Shown here: positions 54,457 to 61,410 of the stretch, in pieces | How positions within the stretch are numbered: the stretch's first letter is position 1 | Layout: the number at the start of each line of letters is the position of its first letter | Notes under the pieces: model-generated | What the model saw: only the letters and a program-made list of their open reading frames with translations | Told to the model about the DNA's origin: nothing | Database searches by the model: none | Made by a program: the position numbers and the translations under genes | Source of the DNA: Amarolinea aalborgensis | GTDB taxonomy: Bacteria > Chloroflexota > Anaerolineae > SSC4 > Amarolineaceae | Assembly (NCBI RefSeq): GCF_900491745.1 | Contig: NZ_UETR01000003.1 | Location: 1 to 64,000 of the forward strand | Direction: 5' to 3' | Length of the DNA stretch: 64,000 nucleotides

Positions 54457-54626
54457 GACAACGACCTCTCCTTTGTCAGAGCCGCCCTGGAGTTGGCTGA
54501 GTGCATCGGCACGTTACCTGTGATGATCGGATTATAGCATAATTGCCCAGGGCATGGAAACGCCGAAAATTCGGCAAAGCGGTCGGCGGATGCGGGAACT
54601 GGACGCAAGTTTACGTTCAACAGCTT

Positions 54627-54671
54627 CGTAACGCTATTCGTAACGTTTCTTGGACGGTCGGGTGGTATCCT
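54627..54671 (+). promoter_or_regulatory. CGTAACG-type promoter unit 6, orphan
   Basis: Boxes start at 54627 and 54639; TATCCT at 54666-54671. An AGGAG follows but no plus-strand gene. It abuts the broken gene on the minus strand. The stretch from 54457 holds nothing else. Confidence 0.65.
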
Positions 54672-54689
54672 GTAGCCAGGAGATACCAG

Positions 54690-54776
54690 GCAAAGCCTGG
54701 CTGGGAAATGGAAGCAGCGGCCAAGTCGCTGTAAGAAGGCTTCCAACACTTGCGCATTGACCAATGGCTCACCCAT
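54690..54776 (-). pseudogene. Truncated nucleotidyltransferase-like gene
   Basis: From the ATG at 54776 the frame reads MGEPLVNAQVLEAFLQRLGR and CFHFPARLCLV, resembling the start of AbiEii/DUF6036-type nucleotidyltransferases (normally ...RLYLVGG). The match ends at the promoter unit, so the rest has been lost. It overlaps the upstream reading frame by 8 bp. Confidence 0.5.
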
Positions 54777-55025
54777 GATGTCTCTGCTCCAGGTTGAGCT
54801 GCTGCAAAAAGAGGTTCATCGTTGATTCGTAAACGCTTAGCCAATCGAGGCCGGTCTTGTCGGTGTAAAGTCTGGCCAGGCCGCGCAGTCCCGCCTCGCC
54901 AAAGCGTTCGTCGGGACCTGGCAGATCATAATGCGCTCGTCCGAAGTAGTCAGGCAGCAGCCGAAAGTCGCCGAGGTAGATACGCAAGGTGCTCAGCCAG
55001 AGTCGTTGAAGATAGACCGCAGCTG
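54769..55025 (-). pseudogene. Partner gene of the truncated nucleotidyltransferase, cut at its 5' end
   Basis: The open frame reads AAVYLQRLWLSTLRIYLGDF, RLLPDYFGRAHYDLPGPDER and so on for about 85 codons to HHG. It begins inside the MITE-like element at 55026, where a stop is met, so the original start is gone. A TTG at 54987 is the only internal start. I do not recognise the family. Confidence 0.5.
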
Positions 55026-55209
55026 GTAACTATTCAGGCATCCTGCGCCGACTGCAGCCGCCGAATGAATTCGGGCCGCAAGGGCGTGCCGCCGCCAGGT
55101 CGGCCGGAGCCGACCGGCGCCGCGTCCACTCAGGTGGACGCCTGGCGGAACGCCCATCAGGCGCGATTTCAATCGCTCGCTCGCCATGGCGCGCCGCCTG
55201 AATAGTTAC
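55026..55209. mobile_element. MITE-like element, copy 1
   Basis: 184 bp with 14-bp perfect terminal inverted repeats (GTAACTATTCAGGC). It has internal palindromes (CGTCCACTCAGGTGGACG) and no coding content. It differs from copy 2 at three positions. No target duplication is visible here, which fits later rearrangement. Confidence 0.85.
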
Positions 55210-55260
55210 GATTCGCCATGCATGAAAGTGGCGAGCTGCAGGAAACAAAAGTCCGTGTTT

Positions 55261-55305
55261 CGTAACGCTTGCCGTAACGATCTCAGGACGATCATCGGGT
55301 ATACT
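55261..55305 (+). promoter_or_regulatory. CGTAACG-type promoter unit 7 (VOC gene)
   Basis: Boxes start at 55261 and 55273; the -10 is a good TATACT at 55300-55305. It precedes the VOC gene by about 60 bp. Confidence 0.7.
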
Positions 55306-55367
55306 GATGGCGTCATCAGGAAAAAAGTCTCTTGCTCGAATGAATATCAAAAAGGAGAGGTAGAAAT

Positions 55368-55916
55368 ATGAACCAACCTGCAAACGCGCAATCCCCCTGG
55401 CGAGGCGCGCACCATCTCTCGCTCGTCACGCGCGATTTGGACGCGACTGTACGTTTTTATCACGGATTGTTGGGGATGCCGCTCTTTGGGGCGATGGGGC
55501 CGAGGGAGAACCATGGTTGCCACTACCTCTTCAAGGCTGGTCATTTCATCATGCATTTCTTCGCGCAGCCGGACGCTGAAATTCCCACGCCGCCCGCCGG
55601 TTGGGAAAAACACGGTGTCGCCTTCCTTCCAGGCACGTACCAGCATGTGGCCTTAGAACTGGCAGATGAAATGGCCTTGCTGGATCTTCACACACGCCTC
55701 TCCGCCGCAGGCGCGACCGTTACGGATGTGACAAGCGAGGGGCCAATCCGGTTGTTCTATTTTACGGACAATAATGGCATCCTTATCGAGGCAAACTGGA
55801 CGCCATTCGATACGTTTGCGATGCCAATAGATTACGGGAATCCCGCGCTATTCAGTGATCCCGACCCGGTGCCGGCGGTGCAGGAACTCCTGCGTCACGG
55901 TCGTCTCAGCGGGTAA
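55368..55916 (+). CDS. VOC-family protein (glyoxalase/dioxygenase fold)
   Basis: 182 residues, a single chain with two beta-alpha-beta modules. Possible metal ligands are the His in AHHLSLVTRDL, the His in YQHVALEL and the Glu in ILIEANWTPF. It could be a glyoxalase, dioxygenase or fosfomycin/bleomycin-resistance type protein; I cannot tell which. It is the last gene with a CGTAACG promoter and is followed by the phosphatase gene after 25 bp. Confidence 0.8.
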   Translation: MNQPANAQSPWRGAHHLSLVTRDLDATVRFYHGLLGMPLFGAMGPRENHGCHYLFKAGHFIMHFFAQPDAEIPTPPAGWEKHGVAFLPGTYQHVALELADEMALLDLHTRLSAAGATVTDVTSEGPIRLFYFTDNNGILIEANWTPFDTFAMPIDYGNPALFSDPDPVPAVQELLRHGRLSG

Positions 55917-55941
55917 AATACGAAGGGAATCCGGAGCGATT

Positions 55942-57555
55942 ATGCGCAACCCATTTCGCAAGCAACCTCAGGTGGCAGCGGCCCAGCCTGTGCCCGTCGT
56001 CGAGGCGCCGGCCAGCCCGATCCCGGCGGCCGCACAAATCCTGCCGCTAGATTTCGCGCCCAACGACCCGCTCAGCCCTTACTTGCTGAGCGCCAGGGGC
56101 GCGGTGGACCTGGAGCGGGTCAAACTGGACTCGCCCGCGCTGCGTGCGCTGCGCGAGGCGGGGGTCAGGCTGATCGCGCCGCTGACCGGCCAGGGCGAGC
56201 TGATCGGCCTGCTCAACCTGGGGCCGCGACGCAGTGAACAGGAGTACACGGCCGACGACCGCCAGCTCCTCTCCGATCTGGCGACCCAGGCCGCGCCCGC
56301 CGTGCGCGTGGCTCAACTCGTGCGCCAGCAGCAGATCGAGACCCGCGCGCGTGAACGACTGGAACAGGAATTGCGCGTCGCGCGCGTCGTCCAGGAGACT
56401 CTGCTGCCGAAGGAGCTGCCCGAGCTGGCGGGCTGGCAGGTCGGAGCCTACTGGCAGCCGGCCCAGGCGGTCAGCGGCGATTTCTATGACTTCATCGCCC
56501 TGCCCGACGGCAACCTGGGCATCGTCGAGGCCGACGTGACCGGCAAGGGCGTGCCTGCGGCGCTCGTCATGGCGGCCGCACGCGGCATTCTGCGCGTCGC
56601 GGCTGAACAGGATCCCACGTTACCGGGCAAGGTCCTGGCGCACGTCAACGACTTGCTCTTCCCCGACATCCCACCCAGCATGTTCGTGACGTGCCTCTAC
56701 GGCGTGCTGAATCCGACGACCGGGCGCTTCGTGTTCGCCAACGCCGGCCACAACCTGCCCACCCAACGCGCCGCGGATACAGTCCTTGAGCTGCGCGCGA
56801 CGGGCATGCCGCTGGGGCTGATGCCGGACATGACCTATGACGAGCACGAGGCAATGTTGGCGCCCGGCGAGATGATTCTCATCTACTCCGATGGCCTGGT
56901 CGAGGCGCACAACCCGCAGGGCGAGATGTTCGGATTCCCGCGGCTGCGCACCCTGGCTGGCAGCGCCGGCAGCGGCGCCGATCTTATCGAGCACCTGTGC
57001 GGCGCCCTGGCCGACTTCACCGGTCCTGGCTGGGAGCAGGAGGACGATGTGACGTTCGTGACGCTGGAGCGCGTACATCCTCCCAGGACTCCCGAACTTG
57101 TTCGGGAGAGTGGGGTCAGGGGTGAGATGCTTGCCGACTTCACCGTTGCCAGCGCCGCCGACAATGAACGCGAGGCGATGGAACGGGTGGCGACCGCCGT
57201 CTCGGGGCTCGATCTGCCCGCGGATCGGCTGGAGCGGCTCAAGACCGCCGTGGGGGAGGCGACGATGAACGCCATGGAGCACGGCAACCGCTACGATCCC
57301 AACCTGCCGGTCGCCATCCAGGTGCAAACCAGCGCCGACGAGCTGATCGTCAGCATCACCGATCACGGCGGCGGCCAGCCGATCCCGCAGGCCGCCGCAC
57401 CCGACCTGGAGGCCAAGCTGGCGGGGCTGCAATCTCCGCGCGGCTGGGGTCTCTTCCTGATCCGCAGCATGGTGGATGACATGCGTGTGACCGCCGACGA
57501 TGGCGTCCATCACACCGTCGAGTTGGTGATGAAACTAGAAGAATCAAGGAGATAG
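55942..57555 (+). CDS. SpoIIE/RsbU-type phosphatase fused to an anti-sigma-type ATPase
   Basis: 537 residues. A partial GAF domain (about 50-125: LIAPLTGQGELIGLLNLGPR) and a short coiled coil (ARERLEQELRVARVVQETLL) precede the PP2C-like SpoIIE domain (about 160-360: VSGDFYDF, VEADVTGKGVPAALVMA, FANAGHN, IYSDGLVEA, DDVTFV). A linker with a palindromic insertion and an RsbW-type HATPase (about 395-535: AVGEATMNAMEHGN, ITDHGGGQP, RGWGLFLI) complete it. It should both dephosphorylate and phosphorylate STAS proteins. Two STAS genes follow. Confidence 0.88.
   Translation: MRNPFRKQPQVAAAQPVPVVEAPASPIPAAAQILPLDFAPNDPLSPYLLSARGAVDLERVKLDSPALRALREAGVRLIAPLTGQGELIGLLNLGPRRSEQEYTADDRQLLSDLATQAAPAVRVAQLVRQQQIETRARERLEQELRVARVVQETLLPKELPELAGWQVGAYWQPAQAVSGDFYDFIALPDGNLGIVEADVTGKGVPAALVMAAARGILRVAAEQDPTLPGKVLAHVNDLLFPDIPPSMFVTCLYGVLNPTTGRFVFANAGHNLPTQRAADTVLELRATGMPLGLMPDMTYDEHEAMLAPGEMILIYSDGLVEAHNPQGEMFGFPRLRTLAGSAGSGADLIEHLCGALADFTGPGWEQEDDVTFVTLERVHPPRTPELVRESGVRGEMLADFTVASAADNEREAMERVATAVSGLDLPADRLERLKTAVGEATMNAMEHGNRYDPNLPVAIQVQTSADELIVSITDHGGGQPIPQAAAPDLEAKLAGLQSPRGWGLFLIRSMVDDMRVTADDGVHHTVELVMKLEESRR
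57089..57108. repeat. Palindrome inside the phosphatase gene linker
   Basis: CTCCCGAACTTGTTCGGGAG, a 9-bp stem with a 2-nt loop. It adds PRTPELVRESG between the phosphatase and ATPase domains, in frame. Confidence 0.6.
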
Positions 57556-57557
57556 TT

Positions 57558-57911
57558 ATGCCAGTCCAACCGTTTGCCGCCAGCGTGCGCCACCAGCCGC
57601 CGAGCACCGGCATCATTGACCTGCGCGGCGAGATCAACGCCGCCGCCGAAGCAAGGCTGAGCGCGGCCTATACCGAAGCCGAGGGCCGCAACCCGCCCAC
57701 CATCGTGTTGAACTTTGGCGATGTCAGCTACATCAACAGCACGGGCATCGCGCTGATTGTCGGCCTGCTGGCCCGCGCGCGCAAGGCCAAACGCCGCCTG
57801 CTCGTCTTCGGCCTCAGTCCGCACTACCAGGAGATCTTCCAGATCACCCGCCTGGCCGACTTCATGACCGTCTTCCAGGACGAGACCAGCGCGTTGGCCG
57901 GCAGCAAATAG
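57558..57911 (+). CDS. STAS anti-sigma-factor antagonist 1
   Basis: 117 residues. The STAS fold is shown by GIIDLRGEINAAAEARL and the phosphorylation loop VSYINSTGIALIV, with the Ser of NSTG as the likely site. It acts in partner switching with an RsbW-type kinase, here probably the ATPase domain of the upstream gene. AAGGAG precedes the ATG, 2 bp after the phosphatase stop. Confidence 0.85.
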   Translation: MPVQPFAASVRHQPPSTGIIDLRGEINAAAEARLSAAYTEAEGRNPPTIVLNFGDVSYINSTGIALIVGLLARARKAKRRLLVFGLSPHYQEIFQITRLADFMTVFQDETSALAGSK

Positions 57912-57941
57912 ACGTATCACGTATCACGCAAGGAGACAACC

Positions 57942-58295
57942 ATGGCATCCGCCAAACTCACGATTACCACGCGCACGAGCAGCGCCAAAACGAGCATTCT
58001 GGACATTCGGGGCGAGGTCACTGGCACAGCCGAGCGCATCCTGATGGATGCGTACCACAAGGCCACGGAGGATGGCGCCCAGGCGATCATCCTGAACTTC
58101 AGCGGGCTGGAGTACATGAACAGCTCTGGCATCGGCCTGCTGGTGACAATGCTGATTCGCACGCAGCGCCACAAGCAGCGCCTGCTCGCCTATGGGCTGA
58201 GCGACCACTATCGGCAGATCTTCGACCTGACGCAGTTGGACAAGGCCATCGGCATCCACGTCTCGGAAGCCGCGGCGCTGGCCGCAGCCGGGTGA
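57942..58295 (+). CDS. STAS anti-sigma-factor antagonist 2
   Basis: 117 residues, a close relative of the preceding protein (ILDIRGEVTGTAERILM and LEYMNSSGIGLLV). The equal lengths and order point to tandem duplication. The two may be specialised for different kinases or outputs. It ends the partner-switch operon; the MITE-like copy 2 follows. Confidence 0.85.
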   Translation: MASAKLTITTRTSSAKTSILDIRGEVTGTAERILMDAYHKATEDGAQAIILNFSGLEYMNSSGIGLLVTMLIRTQRHKQRLLAYGLSDHYRQIFDLTQLDKAIGIHVSEAAALAAAG

Positions 58296-58333
58296 TGATG
58301 GCCGATGGCAGCGAAGGTTATTGAAGGTTATTG

Positions 58334-58517
58334 GTAACTATTCAGGCATCCTGCGCGGACTGCAGCCGCCGAATGAATTCGGGCCGCAAGGGCGTGCCGC
58401 CGCCAGGTCGGCCGGAGCCGACCGGCGCCGCGTCCACTCAGGTGGACGCCTGGCGGAACGCCCATCAGGCGCGATTTCAATCGCTCGCTTGCCACGGCGC
58501 GCCGCCTGAATAGTTAC
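58334..58517. mobile_element. MITE-like element, copy 2, with target duplication
   Basis: 184 bp, the same ends and length as copy 1. It is flanked by GGTTATTG on both sides (58326-58333 and 58518-58525), an 8-bp duplication. The site lies in a local GGTTATTGAA repeat, so the duplication should be read with some care. Confidence 0.85.
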
Positions 58518-58568
58518 GGTTATTGAAAGTTATTGATAGCGAATTGAAAATCAAGAATGGAGTAAACC

Positions 58569-59369
58569 ATGTCTGAACTTGTTGACACACCCACTGTGCA
58601 AGAACCGGGCCGCGACGCGACCTACTGGGCCAAGCCGGTGGACGGGCTTCGGGTCGGCGACATTTCGCCGGAAGCCACCAACCTGAACGTCGAGGGCAAG
58701 CAGCTCTCCGGCCCCCTCGCGGGGTTCGGTCAGATGTGGCAGAAGACCTATCGCGTCCGCCTCCGCGGCGCAGACGTCACGCCGGAGCAGGTCATCAAGC
58801 TCTGGAAAGAGAACTTCGCCACGTTCTGGCCCGCAGGCAACCGTTACTTTGGCGGCGTGGGGATGGAGCCTGGCCAGGTGGCCGTGCTCAATCTCGCCGG
58901 CCCCGGCGGGATGAACGCGCCCGGCGGCGGACCGCTCATCTCCACCGGCATCATGGTCATTTACGCCGACGACGAGTCCTTCTCGTTCATGACGCCGCAG
59001 GGCCACATGTTCGCGGGCATGATCACCTTCAGCGCTGACCAGGAAATGAATCCCGTCAGCGGAGCTGAGCAGGCGGAGATGACTACCTGCGTCCAGGTGC
59101 AGGCGCTGGTGCGGGCCAGCGACCCCATCTACGAGATCGGGTTTCGCCTGGGGCTGCTGAAACAAGAGGACATCTTCTGGAAGCAAACGCTTACCGCGCT
59201 GGCCGGCTTCTTCGGTGTGCAAGGCGAGGAGCCTGATCTGAAGATCGTGCTCGTGGATCCAAAGGTGCAGTGGGCGCAGGCAAAGAATGTGTGGCACAAT
59301 TCGGCCGTGCGCACCGGGCTTTACATTATGGCTGCGCCGGTGCGTTGGCTCCGCCGTCAGATGAATTAG
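58569..59369 (+). CDS. Conserved hypothetical protein before the CrtI-like gene
   Basis: 266 residues and soluble in appearance, with a short hydrophobic C-terminal end (GLYIMAAPVRWL). Repeated Trp and Gly motifs (KTYRVRLRGADVTPEQVIKL, FWPAGNRYFGG, GHMFAGMITFSADQE) suggest a lipid- or ligand-binding fold of the SRPBCC kind, but I am not sure. It lies 15 bp before the CrtI-like gene, so both probably act together. Confidence 0.6.
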   Translation: MSELVDTPTVQEPGRDATYWAKPVDGLRVGDISPEATNLNVEGKQLSGPLAGFGQMWQKTYRVRLRGADVTPEQVIKLWKENFATFWPAGNRYFGGVGMEPGQVAVLNLAGPGGMNAPGGGPLISTGIMVIYADDESFSFMTPQGHMFAGMITFSADQEMNPVSGAEQAEMTTCVQVQALVRASDPIYEIGFRLGLLKQEDIFWKQTLTALAGFFGVQGEEPDLKIVLVDPKVQWAQAKNVWHNSAVRTGLYIMAAPVRWLRRQMN

Positions 59370-59384
59370 CCGCTGGGACGCTTC

Positions 59385-60899
59385 ATGGCTGCAAAACAAT
59401 CCTATGACGCCGTCATCATCGGCTCCGGCCCCAACGGCCTGGCGGCCGCCATCACCCTGGCGACCGCTGGCCGCCGCGTCCTGGTGATCGAAGGCAGCGA
59501 GACGATCGGGGGGGGCACGCGCTCCGCGGCGCTGACCCTGCCAGGCTTCGTGCACGACGTCTGTTCCGCAATCCATCCGCTGGGCGTGGCTTCACCGTTT
59601 TTCCGCGATCTACCGTTGGCAAAACATGGCCTGGCGTGGGTTTTCCCACCCGCGGCCATTGCGCATCCGCTGGATGACGGTACGGCCGTCCTGGTCGAAC
59701 GCTCGGTCGAGGCCACCGCCGCGCAGCTCGGCCCCGACGCCGCGGCTTACCGACGGCTGATGGGGCCGCTGGCCGCGGACTGGCGCAACGTGCTCGCGGA
59801 AATGCTCGGCCCGCTGCGCTTTCCGCGGCATCCGCTCAGCCTGCTGCGCTTTGGTCCGCCGGCCTTGTTGCCCGCAGCCAGTCTGGCGCGACTGTTGTTC
59901 CGCGGCGAGCGCGCCCGCGCCGTATTCGCAGGCATGGCTGCGCATGCGATCATGCCGCTCGAATGGCCGGCGACCGCCGCGTTCGGTCTCGTTCTGGGCA
60001 TGCTGGCGCACGCGGTCGGTTGGCCCATGGCCCGCGGCGGCTCGCAGCGGATCGCCGACAGTCTGGCCGCGCACCTGCGCAGCCTGGGCGGCGAGATCGT
60101 CACCGGGCAGTGGGTCGGCCGGATGGACGATCTGCCGCCTGCAACCGCCGCCCTCTTCGATGTCACGCCGCGCCAACTGGAGAGCATCGCCGGCGATCGT
60201 CTGCCCCCGTCCTACCGGCGCAAGCTCCGCGGCTACCGCTACGGTCCCGGCGTTTTCAAAGTGGACTACGCGCTCGACGGGCCGGCGCCGTGGCGGGCGG
60301 CCGAATGCCTGCGGGCCGGCACCGTCCACCTGGGCGGCACGCTGGATGAGATCGCCGCGTCCGAACGCGCCATCTGGCGGGGAGACCATGCCGAGCGCCC
60401 CTATGTCCTCTTTGTGCAGCAGACACCCTTCGACCCGACGCGCGCCCCCGCGGGCAAGCACACGGCCTGGGCCTACTGCCACGTGCCGCATGGCTCAACC
60501 GTGGACATGACCGGCGCCATCGAGGCGCAGATCGAGCGCTTTGCGCCCGGCTTCCGCGACCGTATTCTCGCCCGCAGCACGCGCACCGCCGCCGAGATGG
60601 CCGCGTACAACCCCAACTACATCGGCGGCGACATCAACGGCGGCGTGCAGGATTTGCGCCAGCTTTTCACCCGACCGGTCGCCAGCCTGAGCCCCTACAC
60701 GCCCCCGGACTTCGGCGAGGCTTCGATGAGCGGCTCGACTGAGCGCTCACGCCGAAGGCTCGCCGAAGTCTCAGCCGGATCGCTCAGTCGAGCCGCCAGC
60801 GGCATCTTCCTCTGCTCCTCTTCCACCCCACCTGGCGGCGGCGTGCACGGCATGTGCGGGTATTGGGCCGCGCAGGCGGCGCTGCGCAGGGGACTGTAG
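59385..60899 (+). CDS. CrtI-like NAD(P)/FAD-dependent oxidoreductase
   Basis: 504 residues of the phytoene-desaturase superfamily. The FAD motif VIIGSGPNGLAAAITLATAG, an RSAALTLPGFVHDVCSAIHP substrate region and the C-terminal STPPGGGVHGMCGYWAA are present. The substrate is not a classical carotenoid for certain, since the family also includes polyene and quinone-related enzymes. Near the C-terminus about 30 codons (EASMSGSTERSRRRLAEVSA...) are an in-frame palindromic insertion, replacing the usual short loop before GIFLCSSSTPPGG. The product may still fold. Confidence 0.8.
   Translation: MAAKQSYDAVIIGSGPNGLAAAITLATAGRRVLVIEGSETIGGGTRSAALTLPGFVHDVCSAIHPLGVASPFFRDLPLAKHGLAWVFPPAAIAHPLDDGTAVLVERSVEATAAQLGPDAAAYRRLMGPLAADWRNVLAEMLGPLRFPRHPLSLLRFGPPALLPAASLARLLFRGERARAVFAGMAAHAIMPLEWPATAAFGLVLGMLAHAVGWPMARGGSQRIADSLAAHLRSLGGEIVTGQWVGRMDDLPPATAALFDVTPRQLESIAGDRLPPSYRRKLRGYRYGPGVFKVDYALDGPAPWRAAECLRAGTVHLGGTLDEIAASERAIWRGDHAERPYVLFVQQTPFDPTRAPAGKHTAWAYCHVPHGSTVDMTGAIEAQIERFAPGFRDRILARSTRTAAEMAAYNPNYIGGDINGGVQDLRQLFTRPVASLSPYTPPDFGEASMSGSTERSRRRLAEVSAGSLSRAASGIFLCSSSTPPGGGVHGMCGYWAAQAALRRGL
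60707..60797. repeat. Palindromic element inside the CrtI-like gene
   Basis: Perfect 16-bp arms GCGGCTCGACTGAGCG (60730-60745) and CGCTCAGTCGAGCCGC (60781-60796), with a second nested pairing of GACTTCGGCGAG-type arms. It lies in frame inside the coding sequence. Confidence 0.75.
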
Positions 60900-60997
60900 A
60901 CGCCGACCATTGCGCCGCCCAGGTCGTTTGTCCCAGCGGAAACGACTCCCCCGATGCCCACCGTATACGGTGCAAGCCCTGGCGACGCTAAAACGCA
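60900..60997. other. Short non-coding interval
   Basis: Nothing recognisable between the CrtI-like stop and the tRNA terminator hairpin. Confidence 0.5.
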
Positions 60998-61029
60998 CAC
61001 AGCCTGCGGATGTCAATCCGCAGGCTGTG
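60998..61029 (-). terminator. Terminator of tRNA-Val
   Basis: A perfect 14-bp stem (CACAGCCTGCGGAT / ATCCGCAGGCTGTG) with a 4-nt loop lies 4 nt beyond the 3' end of the tRNA on the minus strand, followed by TGCGTTTTAG. Confidence 0.7.
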
Positions 61030-61033
61030 ACTG

Positions 61034-61107
61034 TGGGCGGGTAGGGGCTCGAACCCTAGACCTCACGGATGTGAACCGTGCGCTCTGACCGACTGAGCTA
61101 CTCGCCC
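61034..61107 (-). tRNA. tRNA-Val (anticodon CAC)
   Basis: 74 nt. Read on the minus strand it starts GGGCGAGTAGCTCAGTCGGT and has the anticodon arm CACGG-TTCACAT-CCGTG, giving CAC (Val, GUG codon). The T-arm is TAGGG-TTCGAGC-CCCTA. One acceptor-stem position (A6-C67) is mismatched. The CCA end is not encoded. Confidence 0.9.
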
Positions 61108-61230
61108 GTAACGGCCGGCAGTATACCATCAATCCACGCGCGGGGCAAATTTTGTGCTTGTGACCGCCCGGCGGTTGCGGCGGTCATAAGAGGTAGCTTA
61201 CGCTTTTCGAGCGCAACGCAAAAGAATGAA

Positions 61231-61259
61231 TTGACAGCGCCGTAGCTGACAGGTATAAT
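61231..61259 (+). promoter_or_regulatory. Consensus sigma70 promoter of the citrate synthase gene
   Basis: TTGACA (61231-61236) and TATAAT (61254-61259), both perfect, are 17 bp apart. The 5' leader is about 145 nt and shows no clear structure. Confidence 0.8.
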
Positions 61260-61410
61260 TGGGCCACTTGCGCCCCCACAACTGCAGCTTGATTCCGTGA
61301 CCATCAAGCGGCGGCTGTGCTTTGTAACGCTCGTGCCCAAGCATTAACTCACTGCCTGTGTAACTCAACCCGACTGGGCTGAATACTCATCATGTGAAAG
61401 GAGCGACTCT

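Noticed and set aside
11460..58517. The IS66-like element as the direct source of the MITE copies
   Set aside because: Its terminal repeats (GTATCTTCTCAATAA) differ from the MITE ends (GTAACTATTCAGGC). Only the 8-bp duplication size is shared.
61034..61107. tRNA-His reading of the tRNA
   Set aside because: The minus-strand anticodon loop TTCACAT gives CAC, which reads GUG (Val). GTG is seen only on the opposite strand.
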